From the IMG/VR virus record IMGVR_UViG_3300009149_000012, positions 1 to 64,000 of that record: DNA of 64,000 bases; one strand, 5' to 3'. Below are positions 51,854-60,775 of this stretch, one piece after another (position 1 is the first letter of the stretch; each line of letters begins with the position of its first letter). Origin of the DNA: a virus. The notes under the pieces were generated by a model. It had not been told where the DNA came from and searched no databases. It saw nothing but the letters and a program-made list of their open reading frames with translations. Position numbers and translations under genes: made by a program.

Positions 51854-53383
51854 TCAGCCGGACTTCCAGGACAGGGCGATGAACACGTCACCGCTCTTGA
51901 CACCCTTGGGGAAGTCGACCTTGATGTCGCCGCTTGCCGGTGTGTCACCAGCATACACGTCGTTGTTCGTGGTTCCGTTACCACCAATGAGGACCCGACC
52001 GTTGAGGATGATGATTGTATCCACACCCGTTGGGGTGTTCATGTCGATGCTGCGAGTCGACAGATCGAGCGCCGGGGACCAACCACCGGGGATGTTCGCA
52101 TCCTGAGCGTAGTTCGAACCCAATGTCTCGATGAAGATGTCCAGGTCGGCCGAAGTGATGGCCGAACGAATGGCTGCCGAGATCGAGGTGTAGGGTCCAC
52201 CCGGAAGGGCGCTGATCGCACCGGCCGTTGCATCCGTGAAGGGCAACGCTGTCGTTTCCCGAGTATCTCGGTAGGTGACTTCGCCGCTGTTCGAATGCAG
52301 GGCGACGTTGCCGGTCGTACCACGAAGGGTGATGCCGGTGGCATCAATCTGACCCGCTGTCGAACCGACGTTGATGGTCGTGCCGCCCGTGTCGAACTGA
52401 GCGCCGTCGTTGAACTCGGCATCCTGCGTAGTGTTGACGAAGAACCGATCCGTATCGAACTGAATCAGGTCGCCAAGCGTGTCGTCACGAGTGAACGTGG
52501 CGAAAGCTGCACCATTGCGCTGAACCAGGAAGTCTGTTCCGTCGTCGGACAGGTTGAAGGTCAGGTCACCTTCGGATGTCTGCACGGTGATGGTGTTTCC
52601 AGCGATGTACGCTTGATTCAACGTCGTGGTGGTTGCCGCCTGCGGATCGCTGAATGCGCCGAACAGGAAGTCCTGTTCGTTCATTGAGTTGAACGCCGCT
52701 CGACTGACGTAGGCGTAGTTGATGCCCTTACCAGCGATGTCAGCCGCTGGGCAAGCTTCCAAGTCGTCACCCGCTGCGTTCTGACGAACGAACGAGATCT
52801 GAGCCTGAGCGGTGGTGTCGTTGAAGGTAGTTCCGTCGACAACGCCGTTTTCGGCCTGAAGCAAGCCGTAGACCTCTCGACCGCTCGACAGGATGGGGTC
52901 GAACGTCGTCGAATCCCGGATGACGAGCAAGTTCTTCGGACTGATGTTGTTCAGACCTGAAACCTCATTGAGGCTGTGGCTGCCAACGTCGCCTGCCAAG
53001 GTGGCGCAAACGGCACCCAAGGCGCTGCCTGCGTCGACCGCCGCCGTCTCGCTCGGCGTCTCAGAGCTTGCCGCCACGAGCACGACCCAGTTCTGGAGGG
53101 CCGGAACGGAAACGTCAGTCAGAACCGTGTAGCGACGCAGAAGGGTCTTGAAGTAGACATCGTCCGTGAGGGTCTTCAGGTTTCGAGGATCGGTTGAGCC
53201 GTCCTGGACCGGGTCAAACCAGTTGGTCTCACCAATAATCTTGTTGAACTGAGAGAGCATACCTCCCAGGAAATCTTCGTGGTCGACCGCAGAAGCCTCA
53301 ATTCCTTGAATCTGCGCAGCGGTCAGGGTGTCGTCGAAGAGATCCGACTTTCGGATCTGGTACAATCGGATGTAGGTTGACAT
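51854..53383 (-). CDS. large virion structural protein, unknown family
   Basis: This 509-residue protein starts MSTYIRLYQIRKSDLFDDTL. An N-terminal helical part (residues about 1-110) is followed by a long beta-rich body with short D-G-x-x-F and G-x-T-x-N-V-G-S repeats. It ends FPKGVKSGDVFIALSWKSG. It could be a fiber or baseplate-attached protein. The cysteine in ADIAGKG-flanking sequence (LEACPAAD) is isolated. Confidence 0.62.
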   Translation of the reverse strand: MSTYIRLYQIRKSDLFDDTLTAAQIQGIEASAVDHEDFLGGMLSQFNKIIGETNWFDPVQDGSTDPRNLKTLTDDVYFKTLLRRYTVLTDVSVPALQNWVVLVAASSETPSETAAVDAGSALGAVCATLAGDVGSHSLNEVSGLNNISPKNLLVIRDSTTFDPILSSGREVYGLLQAENGVVDGTTFNDTTAQAQISFVRQNAAGDDLEACPAADIAGKGINYAYVSRAAFNSMNEQDFLFGAFSDPQAATTTTLNQAYIAGNTITVQTSEGDLTFNLSDDGTDFLVQRNGAAFATFTRDDTLGDLIQFDTDRFFVNTTQDAEFNDGAQFDTGGTTINVGSTAGQIDATGITLRGTTGNVALHSNSGEVTYRDTRETTALPFTDATAGAISALPGGPYTSISAAIRSAITSADLDIFIETLGSNYAQDANIPGGWSPALDLSTRSIDMNTPTGVDTIIILNGRVLIGGNGTTNNDVYAGDTPASGDIKVDFPKGVKSGDVFIALSWKSG

Positions 53384-53428
53384 CGCACTACCTTTCTGGG
53401 CTCACCATGGGCTTTTTCATAAGTTCAT

Positions 53429-53752
53429 TCACGACCCAACGATGACGTAATCCGCCAATAGAGAGTCGTCTGGGTAAGGGGCTCGACTTAGCATCACCGT
53501 GTCGAACCCGGTGCCCACCCCCCCACTCTCAAAAACCAAGTAGTCTTCCAAGAATGTCTGCCGCACGCCGTTGTAAAAAACGCATACGGTCAGGTAGGGA
53601 AGCTCATGAACGAATTTCTTGCCCGCTGGGATCTGGAAAGTCGTGTTGACGGCATCCTTGACTCCAACCAACTCCTGCCCAGTTCGGAAGCGATCGGCGG
53701 CGATGAACGTCGCCAACGCCTCCTGCATACTGAACGGATTGATAGGGTACAC
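53429..53752 (-). CDS. small fiber/baseplate adaptor-type protein
   Basis: This 107-residue protein starts MYPINPFSMQEALATFIAAD. The segment VHELPYLTVCVFYNGVRQTF then LEDYLVFESGG is a pattern common in phage fiber attachment domains (beta strand, N-G-V-R, then D-Y). It is followed by a short end DDSLLADYVIVGS. Confidence 0.58.
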   Translation of the reverse strand: MYPINPFSMQEALATFIAADRFRTGQELVGVKDAVNTTFQIPAGKKFVHELPYLTVCVFYNGVRQTFLEDYLVFESGGVGTGFDTVMLSRAPYPDDSLLADYVIVGS

Positions 53753-53761
53753 GTGATGCCC

Positions 53762-54394
53762 CTAGACGGCTTGTGTCATGATGGCCGAGAACGCACAAGC
53801 CGCACCACCCCCACGAACCCAAATCGAAGGTGCGCCCGCAACAACCGGCAGATTCAGTTCCTGTGCGGTTGGAAGCTCGTACTCTGGACCGTTCGCATCT
53901 GTCGCAATGAACAGACTTACGATATCGTTGTTGCGGAGCGTGATGGCGAACATGGCGGCGGGCAGATCGATCTGTTGTGAGCCCGTGATGGTCAAAGCGC
54001 TGGGAGCCGACCCGGCGATCGTGATGGGCATGTTGCCCATCATGGTAGCGAATGGGAGCACGAGAGCGGGCGCTGAGGGAACTTGCTCAACGCCACCAAT
54101 CACTGGCACCCCGATCATCCAAAACGCCGTTGTGTCTGGGATCGTGAAGGATGCTGGGTCGAATACGATCCGACAGTAGCGCTCCCCAATATTCAAAACC
54201 CCCAACTTGCGGTAGTCGACGTTCGGGTCCTTCCAGCCACCCGGGAGCGCCGTCGTGATCGTCACAAAAGCTGCCGGGAGGATATCGAAGTTGGTTCCCC
54301 ACTTGAGACGGTACTGAGTAGCCCCCGTCCGATACATCAAAACATCGAGGATGTTGGGGACTCTACGGTTTACAGTGAACGTTCGTGCAGCCAT
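53762..54394 (-). CDS. virion protein, beta-rich, unknown
   Basis: This 210-residue protein starts MAARTFTVNRRVPNILDVLM. It is rich in beta-type residues throughout (YRLKWGTNFDILPAAFVTIT; MPITIAGSAPSALTITGSQQ) with an acidic turn N-V-D-Y-R-K. No catalytic residues are seen. It is likely a decoration or fiber protein by context. Confidence 0.62.
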   Translation of the reverse strand: MAARTFTVNRRVPNILDVLMYRTGATQYRLKWGTNFDILPAAFVTITTALPGGWKDPNVDYRKLGVLNIGERYCRIVFDPASFTIPDTTAFWMIGVPVIGGVEQVPSAPALVLPFATMMGNMPITIAGSAPSALTITGSQQIDLPAAMFAITLRNNDIVSLFIATDANGPEYELPTAQELNLPVVAGAPSIWVRGGGAACAFSAIMTQAV

Positions 54395-54397
54395 TGA

Positions 54398-54796
54398 TCA
54401 CTCCTGAACGACCTTCTCGATGTACGTCGTAGCAGCGGACTCACCAAGGTCTGCCCGAGCCGCTTCCTGGGCTTCCTTCCAGGTGCCTGCCTCTTGCCCT
54501 TTGTAGTTCGGGACAAGTTGGGGCTTGAACACATGGTCCCGCTCCCGCCGTTTCATTTCCTCGGTGCGGGCTTTGCGGTACTGGTGTTCCTTGCCAGCCT
54601 TGGAGACCCAGCCACCTGAAGGGCCGTCCTTGAGGGAGAACTGAACGTCACCCGGACGGAAGTCGAGCGACATGGGGGTCTCGCAGATGCATGGAACGAT
54701 CTTAGCGGCGGCTTTCACCTCTCGGTACTCCGAGAAGGTCATCCGAAGCTCACACATCGTCCCACACTCATCACATCGGAAGCTGTATGTAGGCAC
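54398..54796 (-). CDS. FmdB-type zinc-ribbon protein, second copy
   Basis: This 132-residue protein starts MPTYSFRCDECGTMCELRMT. C8-x-x-C11 and C36-x-C38 (VPCICETPMS) give a zinc-ribbon layout like the gene at 25794-26252, but with C-x-C instead of C-x-x-C in the second pair. The C-terminal half is a charged helix (YRKARTEEMKRRERDHVFKP). Its start overlaps the SWIM-type gene's stop by one base. Confidence 0.7.
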   Translation of the reverse strand: MPTYSFRCDECGTMCELRMTFSEYREVKAAAKIVPCICETPMSLDFRPGDVQFSLKDGPSGGWVSKAGKEHQYRKARTEEMKRRERDHVFKPQLVPNYKGQEAGTWKEAQEAARADLGESAATTYIEKVVQE

Positions 54797-55647
54797 TACT
54801 CATCTCCATTTTCATCTGACGCCTGCTTGACCGGGATGCGCCACTTGCGCACCAAGCTCATGGCAGACGCTACGTGTTTGCAGACGCGATTGACTCGATT
54901 GGGATCCCGCACGGTCGGCATTGTAGCAGTCCCCTTGGGTCGTCCGTCGAGATATCCATCGCGTTTGGCGTAGTATTCGGGCCCCTGCCAACGCCAGGCC
55001 GGGCAAGAGCACGCAAAGAACACGTTCATCTTGGACAGATCGACCATCCCCTTCGAGGGGCGCTCGGCCTTCATTCGAACAACCTTGGCTCCGTTGCCAC
55101 AGTTGACCGTGAGGATCCACCGAAGATTCTTGACATCCGCCCGCTTGAGCGACGCCGTGCACTTGCGACTGTTGGTTTCGATCTCTCGATTGAGCCCTCG
55201 ACCCACCTCTGAAAGGGTAACCGCCACCCTCGGTGGGGCCCCCAAGTCCACTTGGACGTCAGGGAGATCTCTCAGAAGCCACATTCCCGCCACATACTCG
55301 CCCATGGACGCGTTGTGGGTATTCGGGTAGCCATCCCGGTAGGGGTACTTGGTCTTGGGCGTCACATCCTTGCCCCCGGGCTCCCAGCGGGGCTTGAACT
55401 TGCTGTGGTCCCGCTCGTCTTGAGGGGTTGTATTCTGATCCTTCGTCAGATCGTTAGGTCCGTCCACCTTGTGGATCGACTCATCGTTGTTCTCAGGCTC
55501 TCGGATGTCGTCGACCGGCTTGGCGTAGGTTTTCTCCCCTGGAATGCTCTCATCCAAGGGCAAACCCTTCCGTGCAGGATCCCCTTGAGGGAGTCCCGAT
55601 TCCGAATGAACCCCATAAGGGGGACGAAGGACCAGGGGTTGCGTCAT
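54796..55647 (-). CDS. SWIM-type zinc-finger protein
   Basis: Start chosen at the ATG at 55647, which overlaps the upstream stop (ATGA), giving 283 residues. Residues 1-110 are polar and disordered-looking. Residues about 115-200 are a beta-rich domain. Residues 211-260 are a SWIM-like finger with C213-S-C215-P-A-W, G-P-E-Y-Y-A-K and C256-K-H258. The C-x-C...C-x-H layout is how SWIM fingers bind zinc, usually for DNA or protein contact. A Lys/Arg end (SLVRKWRIPVKQ) follows. Confidence 0.72.
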   Translation of the reverse strand: MTQPLVLRPPYGVHSESGLPQGDPARKGLPLDESIPGEKTYAKPVDDIREPENNDESIHKVDGPNDLTKDQNTTPQDERDHSKFKPRWEPGGKDVTPKTKYPYRDGYPNTHNASMGEYVAGMWLLRDLPDVQVDLGAPPRVAVTLSEVGRGLNREIETNSRKCTASLKRADVKNLRWILTVNCGNGAKVVRMKAERPSKGMVDLSKMNVFFACSCPAWRWQGPEYYAKRDGYLDGRPKGTATMPTVRDPNRVNRVCKHVASAMSLVRKWRIPVKQASDENGDE

Positions 55648-56507
55648 ACCTTCCAAGCTGACTTGAACTTGTCCCTGTTCTTGTCGTTTTCGGACTTCCA
55701 CTTGGCCGCATCCTCCGGGGACATGTCCTTGGTGGGGTCGACGGACTTGCCCTTTTCGTGGCGGGACTCTTTGTCCTCTTCCGCCGTCTCTGACGCAGTG
55801 CGCCATTCCTTTGCCAACATATCGTCGACTTGCTTTGAAGCCGTGCGCATGAGGGCGATGGAATCGAGAACCTTGCCAATCGTGTTGAGTTGGAGCTTGT
55901 AAAGCTCTGGGCTCTCGGTTCGACGAACCTTGTTGAAGGCGTTGTGAGCCTTGCCAGCGACATCTTCGAGGCGCTTGGCGACGACATGGATGGTCCGCTG
56001 CAACGCCTGGTATTCGCCTTGAGTCGATACGGCGACCTTCGGAGAAGGGGCCAACGAACTCATGATCTCGGTGACCTGGGCGACGACTTCATTCGGCGAA
56101 ACCGGCGTGTCTGATTCCAGATTGGCAGCGATAGCGTGAAGCTTGGCAGCGGTGTCTTTGGTCGTGGGCATTGGGTTTCCTCGACGACGGAGCAAGCGTA
56201 GTCGAGCTTCCTCCATGACTTGTTCCAAGTCCTCGACCTTCTCAGGCTTGAGAACCAGTTTCAACTCTTCGTAGTCCATCTTCGACGCAGCCAAGGCTGT
56301 GGCTTGGAGAGACTTTTCAAGCAAAAATAGAGTTTTGGGGATTCCCTCAATGAGATGGCCTGCCACCTCAATAAAGTGATCCCGTGCGGGAGACTTGGCG
56401 ATGAGCTTGGTTGCCTGATCAACGTATCGTTTCAGTTAATCGCAACGCAAACGGGCATCCGACAACTCTTCCATGAGGTAGAGGGTCAACCCGGCATCCT
56501 TGTCCAC
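55644..56507 (-). CDS. helical virion-cluster protein interrupted by an in-frame TAA
   Basis: A GTG at 56507, eight bases after GGAG (AAAGGAGA), starts MDKDAGLTLYLMEELSDARL-RCD. The frame then hits TAA at 56436-56438 and continues with the same kind of sequence (LKRYVDQATKLIAKSPARDH, then FIEVAGHLIEG). Reading through would give about 287 residues. Without it, a GTG at 56366 or a later ATG could restart. The remainder is helical (EELKLVLKPEKVEDLEQVME) and holds the AAKLHAIAANL motif. TAA ends other genes here normally, so this looks like a point change (CAA to TAA), a sequencing error, or a real two-part gene. Confidence 0.6.
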
Positions 56508-56586
56508 GGCGAAGTCTCCTTTGCAAGAGCACGCCGAACAAGTAGAAAACGAACCGGGAGCTAGTCGGGGTGCGTCAGGGGTCGAT

Positions 56587-57699
56587 CTAGAATACTTCGG
56601 GGAAGTCGCGCTTGATCGCAGCCTTCATGTCGTCAGACTCGGCTGCGAATGCTGCACGAATGACTTGGGGCTGATCTTCGAAGTCGAGCGACAACCGAGC
56701 GAGGCGCTTACGAGGGGGGGCATTGAAATCGTAGGCGGGCGGGAAATCCGGGCAAACCATCTTGGCGACCATGACCTTGTGGTCCATGGCTGCGCCTGTG
56801 GGAAGGGCCGATGCGGGCGCCGGCTGAACCGCCTGTGCGGCATCACGCTTTGGGCCGTTCGTCTGTTGGAACGTGATTCCCTCGGATGACACAACCTGGG
56901 TTGGCGCCACACCACCGGTTCCGCCCAAGTCGGTAATGGCGGTTCCACCACCAACGGACGGGGTCAGGGCAATGCCTTCCCTCGACACTGGGGCGGCTTT
57001 CTTGACGGTGCCCACGACCACAGGCTCCTGTGCGTCAACAACCGTCGGCTCCACGTACTGGGAACGCAGTGCGGCTTTCTTGGCGAGGTACTCATCCCGC
57101 TGCTCAGCGGGCATGGCAGCGAGCATCTCGGCTTCCGAGCGTCCTTGGCCAGGGTCGATCGTGACCTTGGTCTGACGCATGGCAGCGCTCAAGGTGTTGT
57201 CCGTCACCTCGATGTTTTGAACGGCAGAAGTCTTGATTGTTCGAACCGGGATTCCATCTTGAGCTTCAACCTCGACAGGCATGCCCTGCGAGTTGATGAA
57301 ACTGCCACCACGGCGTGCCGCTGCCGTCTCCCCAACCTTCTGGACATGCCCGCTCCGGGTGCCGACGATCCGCTCGTCCTCTTCCACCGTATCAATCCCC
57401 ATCTTCGTCGGGGGCTGGTTGGGGTTGCCGTGGATAGTCGGATGCCGAACCTGAATCCCGGCTGACTGAGGCTGGACAGGGGGCAAGCCGGAAGCATACT
57501 CCTCGAAGGGAACGATCCAACCAGTCCTCGCAGCGCCTCGAAGTCCAACACACGGCATCGACTGGCCGTTGATGGTGGCGTTCGTACCGTCGAACTCTAG
57601 CTCCATCCCCTCAACAAGCTGCATACCGGTCGTGCCCAAAGTGAAGGAACGACGTGCGACGAACTTGACCGGCGACCCGAATACGAATTTGATCTCCAT
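56587..57699 (-). CDS. virion protein, unknown, with basic disordered middle
   Basis: This 370-residue protein starts MEIKFVFGSPVKFVARRSFT, an N-terminal strand domain (residues about 1-65, with GMQLVEGMELEFDGTNATIN). The middle is Pro/Gln/Thr-rich, with a helix (EAEMLAAMPAEQRDEYLAKK). The last ~60 residues (PDFPPAYDFNAPPRKRLARL) end in a helical domain that closes MKAAIKRDFPEVF. It may bind a partner protein in the particle. No family is recognised. Confidence 0.6.
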   Translation of the reverse strand: MEIKFVFGSPVKFVARRSFTLGTTGMQLVEGMELEFDGTNATINGQSMPCVGLRGAARTGWIVPFEEYASGLPPVQPQSAGIQVRHPTIHGNPNQPPTKMGIDTVEEDERIVGTRSGHVQKVGETAAARRGGSFINSQGMPVEVEAQDGIPVRTIKTSAVQNIEVTDNTLSAAMRQTKVTIDPGQGRSEAEMLAAMPAEQRDEYLAKKAALRSQYVEPTVVDAQEPVVVGTVKKAAPVSREGIALTPSVGGGTAITDLGGTGGVAPTQVVSSEGITFQQTNGPKRDAAQAVQPAPASALPTGAAMDHKVMVAKMVCPDFPPAYDFNAPPRKRLARLSLDFEDQPQVIRAAFAAESDDMKAAIKRDFPEVF

Positions 57700-57755
57700 C
57701 CGATTATCTCCTTTTTGGGAACAAGATCCCCATAAGACAAAAGGACATCAATAGA

Positions 57756-58361
57756 TTATTCGTTTTCGGGAGGACTTTCTACAGCGGCTTCCCGTCCCGC
57801 TTCGTATGCTTCCATCTCTGCGGGGCTCATTTGCTTAAGTTGCTCCATTTCATCGGCCGCAATTTGCTCAAGGTCGACTGGGGCTTGGAATTGAGCCAAG
57901 AGTTGTTCTCGATCGGCCTCGAATTGAGCACGCTGTTCCGGGCTCATTTGAGCCAAAACCTCAGCGTCGGCCACTTCCTCATCATAAGTCGGGGTCATGA
58001 CTTCGTTCATGTCGACTTTTTGAGCGAGAAGTTCAGAAGCAAAGTCGAGCCCCCCGATCTGACCTTTCAAGACCTGACTTCGCCCAAGTAAAAAGGCACG
58101 GACACTTTTGCCCAACTCATCGTACGTGTCGTCGAACGATGCGAGCACGCACCACTCATGTTCCTCGACGATGGTGGGTTCACCGTCAATGCCGATGTCA
58201 CCAAACCCCTGGAACACGACCTTGGACGCCCACGAAGATGGGTCCGGGAGATCAGAGATCTGAGGTTCGATTTCGAATTTGACTTTGATAACGGCAACGC
58301 CGGGAAGGCACTTGCCGTAGGCGGTCAACGCATCCGTGATGCCTTGGATCGTGTGGCTCAT
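57756..58361 (-). CDS. acidic virion-cluster protein, unknown
   Basis: The ATG at 58361 (MSHTIQGITDALTAYGKCLP) is taken, giving 201 residues. No Shine-Dalgarno is visible; an in-frame TTG at 58397 is the alternative. The N-terminal ~110 residues are a mixed domain (VAVIKVKFEIEPQISDLPDP; HEWCVLASFDDTYDE). The C-terminal third is Glu/Gln-rich helix (SPEQRAQFEADREQLLAQFQ; SPAEMEAYEAG). Lack of a ribosome site and a TTGACG/TACGCT pair just upstream suggest a leaderless start. Confidence 0.6.
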   Translation of the reverse strand: MSHTIQGITDALTAYGKCLPGVAVIKVKFEIEPQISDLPDPSSWASKVVFQGFGDIGIDGEPTIVEEHEWCVLASFDDTYDELGKSVRAFLLGRSQVLKGQIGGLDFASELLAQKVDMNEVMTPTYDEEVADAEVLAQMSPEQRAQFEADREQLLAQFQAPVDLEQIAADEMEQLKQMSPAEMEAYEAGREAAVESPPENE

Positions 58362-58397
58362 GGTCCGAGCGTACACGCACGCCAGGTATGGCGTCAA
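58362..58397 (-). promoter_or_regulatory. possible leaderless promoter before the acidic protein
   Basis: On the minus strand TTGACG (58397-58392), 18 bases, TACGCT (58373-58368) and six bases lead to the ATG at 58361. The distance from -10 to ATG equals that of P1-P5, but the -10 sequence and spacer length differ, so this is a weaker case. Confidence 0.3.
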
Positions 58398-58419
58398 CCA
58401 CCTGTAGGGGGGAGGATCT

Positions 58420-60732
58420 TCAGATCTCGATCTTCTTTTCCTTCATCTCGACCGTGCCGACGACGTCCTTGCCTCCGAGGTTGAGGGTCAAAGTGTTCTC
58501 GTCCATGCTGGAGAACTCGGTGAACCAGATCTGGCCGACCACAATGGCGTACTTGATCTGCGCCATGTCGAACATGAGCTTGCGGGCCTTCGTGGTCGCC
58601 GCTTTGCCCTGCCCCTTGAGCCACGCCTTGAACACTTCATTCTGGTCGGCGGCGTTCTTGTAGATGTCGCTGGCAAGGAAGCCCTCGATCTCGGTGACCG
58701 TGGGAGCCATCATCGCCGACGTTGCCGTGTGCTTTTTGCTCGCCATGCGTTTCTTGACGTCGGCAAGGCTCGGGAGGGTCGACATGCCCTTGAGGCTGCA
58801 CTTCAGTTCCTTCGCCATGTAATAGTCGGTCGACTCGTCCTGCACGGTGTGAGGGGGCGCAAACCCGCTGTAGTCCGTGAGCCCTTGTTCTTTGAGCCAG
58901 TCAGCCGCATCCTTGCCGTACATCGCCGTGTACGCCTCGGAGCCACGGGGGAAGTGTTCCTTCTGGTACGAGTTGTAGACCTTCTGCGCCGCCTTGGTCT
59001 CAAGGGTCTCGTACAGCAGCGTGAACAGATCCTTGGCGCTTGCCGCCTTGACCATCGCCCGGTTGACCACGGGGATCTTGGTCAAGTCGATGAGCATGTC
59101 GACCATCTTGCACTGCGTCGAAGGCGTCCGACCGTTGGCGTCCTTGACCCCGTGCTTGACGAGCTTGGCATACGTCTCGGGCGTCACCTGGACCGGGAGC
59201 TTGTCGACGTTGATGATTCCGTCCCGGATGATGGCGTAGTTGCGGTAGACGAAGCTCGGGAACGCCGTCGGAACCCCCTTCGGAATGTCACGGCCCGCCA
59301 GGTTGACGTGTCCGTGCTTTTTGATCCGGATGCTCACGTTCGGGCGGTTCTCGTTGTAGGTCAGAGCGTCCAAGGCGTAACCATCCGCCGACTTGCTTGC
59401 CACGAACTTGAGCGATTCAGACTTGCCTGCCGTGATGGCAGAGATCTTGTCGGCCAGTTCCTTGATCTTGGCCGGGCTCGCCTTCGCCATCTGCTTGGTC
59501 AAGTCATCGACTTGCTTGCGCTCATCGTCCGTGAGCGCGCCGCCAGCATCCGAACGCCCCCGCCCGATCTTCTGGTACTTGAATTCATCGGAATCGAGCA
59601 TGAGCCGGTTTCCATCGTCGTCGGACAGGAGACGAAGCAAATCGAGCACGGTGAACGCGTTCTCGGGCGGGACCTTGTTGACGTCGAAGCCTGCCGTGAG
59701 CCGCTTGGTTGCATCCATGGCAGCGTCCTTGGTCGCATCCATGAAGTCTGCATAGCGCTGCTTGCCGAAGCACCCGCCGAACTGTTCGATGAACTTGACG
59801 TCGCCGCTCACCTTGAGAAGCGGGTAGACCACGTCGGGCTTCATGCGGACCGAGAACAGGCTGATCGCAGCGTACAGAGCCGCTTGTGCATCCCAATGCG
59901 CCTTGTCGTTGCTTTCCATCTGGATCGTGCTCAGACGGGCACGATCGCCGGCCGTCGGGTTGACGTACCAAAGGGTACCGATGTCCTCCGGAACGGCGAC
60001 CTTGCCACCCTCGACAGCGAACGTGAGAAGCTCACCATCACCCATGGCGTAAACGAAGCCGCCAATGGGGTCGTCGGAAATCGGAACTTCGATGCGAGGG
60101 GAACCGCTGATTCCCTTGGTAACGGCTTGCTCGAAAAGCGGGGCGTACTGGCCGAAGTCCTTGGAGAACACCAAGCTGCCGCCTGCCTTCTCGGCCATTG
60201 CCGTGAGCATCGGACGGTCGGCGTAGTGGCCGTACTCGACGAAGGTCACGCTCGACAGGGTGTTGATCCCTTCGACGGCCTTGAGGATATCCCCACGGCT
60301 CCACTGGTTGTCGCAGCCATCGCTCATGAAGAACATGCTCGTGACGAAGCCCTTGTGGCGGGCAACGAGGCGGGCAACTTCCTCGATCGGCTCTTTGAAC
60401 CCCGTGAGACCCACCACCTTGAGCCAGCGGTCGATCGCCTGGTTGACGGTCTGCAAGTCCGTGAGCGTCGAAACGGGCTCGGCCTCCAAGAGGGTACCGA
60501 ACTGACCACGGCTGGAGAACCAAACGATGCTCAGGACGTCCTTTTCAGACAGAAGCTTCGGGATTCGACGCTTGAGTTGGTCTCGAATCTTGGGCAGATC
60601 ATAGTACATGCTGCCAGAGCAATCGATGACCGCCACATGATGGACGGGTTGACTGGCAGGCTTGGCTTTTTGGCCTTTGCCAACCTTCTGATTGACGAGG
60701 AAAAGCCCGTCATTGATCTTGTATGTGGACAT
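58420..60732 (-). CDS. vWA-domain protein with MIDAS motif
   Basis: In this 770-residue protein, residues about 30-200 form a von Willebrand A domain with a complete-looking MIDAS: D37-C-S39-G-S41, T110 and D138-G (FFMSDGCD). It binds a divalent metal and a partner. The rest has no motif I can name: a mixed domain with VYAMGDGELLTFAVEGGKVA, a basic helical middle, and a Tyr/Lys-rich region (VYNSYQKEHFPRGSEAYTAM). No AAA+ (MoxR) partner is seen nearby in this window. It has no signal peptide, so it acts inside the cell. Function is unknown. Confidence 0.72.
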   Translation of the reverse strand: MSTYKINDGLFLVNQKVGKGQKAKPASQPVHHVAVIDCSGSMYYDLPKIRDQLKRRIPKLLSEKDVLSIVWFSSRGQFGTLLEAEPVSTLTDLQTVNQAIDRWLKVVGLTGFKEPIEEVARLVARHKGFVTSMFFMSDGCDNQWSRGDILKAVEGINTLSSVTFVEYGHYADRPMLTAMAEKAGGSLVFSKDFGQYAPLFEQAVTKGISGSPRIEVPISDDPIGGFVYAMGDGELLTFAVEGGKVAVPEDIGTLWYVNPTAGDRARLSTIQMESNDKAHWDAQAALYAAISLFSVRMKPDVVYPLLKVSGDVKFIEQFGGCFGKQRYADFMDATKDAAMDATKRLTAGFDVNKVPPENAFTVLDLLRLLSDDDGNRLMLDSDEFKYQKIGRGRSDAGGALTDDERKQVDDLTKQMAKASPAKIKELADKISAITAGKSESLKFVASKSADGYALDALTYNENRPNVSIRIKKHGHVNLAGRDIPKGVPTAFPSFVYRNYAIIRDGIINVDKLPVQVTPETYAKLVKHGVKDANGRTPSTQCKMVDMLIDLTKIPVVNRAMVKAASAKDLFTLLYETLETKAAQKVYNSYQKEHFPRGSEAYTAMYGKDAADWLKEQGLTDYSGFAPPHTVQDESTDYYMAKELKCSLKGMSTLPSLADVKKRMASKKHTATSAMMAPTVTEIEGFLASDIYKNAADQNEVFKAWLKGQGKAATTKARKLMFDMAQIKYAIVVGQIWFTEFSSMDENTLTLNLGGKDVVGTVEMKEKKIEI

Positions 60733-60775
60733 GGAGTTATCTACACCGGGAGGGGTAGGGTACCAGGGGAAAATG

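Noticed and set aside
56436-56438. Genome-wide TAA recoding
   Set aside because: Other genes in the window end in TAA at sensible places (for example at 31767 and 952), so one in-frame TAA does not support an alternative code.
60733-60760. Leaderless promoter before the vWA gene
   Set aside because: There is no -35 match at the right distance, though the gene also lacks a clear Shine-Dalgarno.
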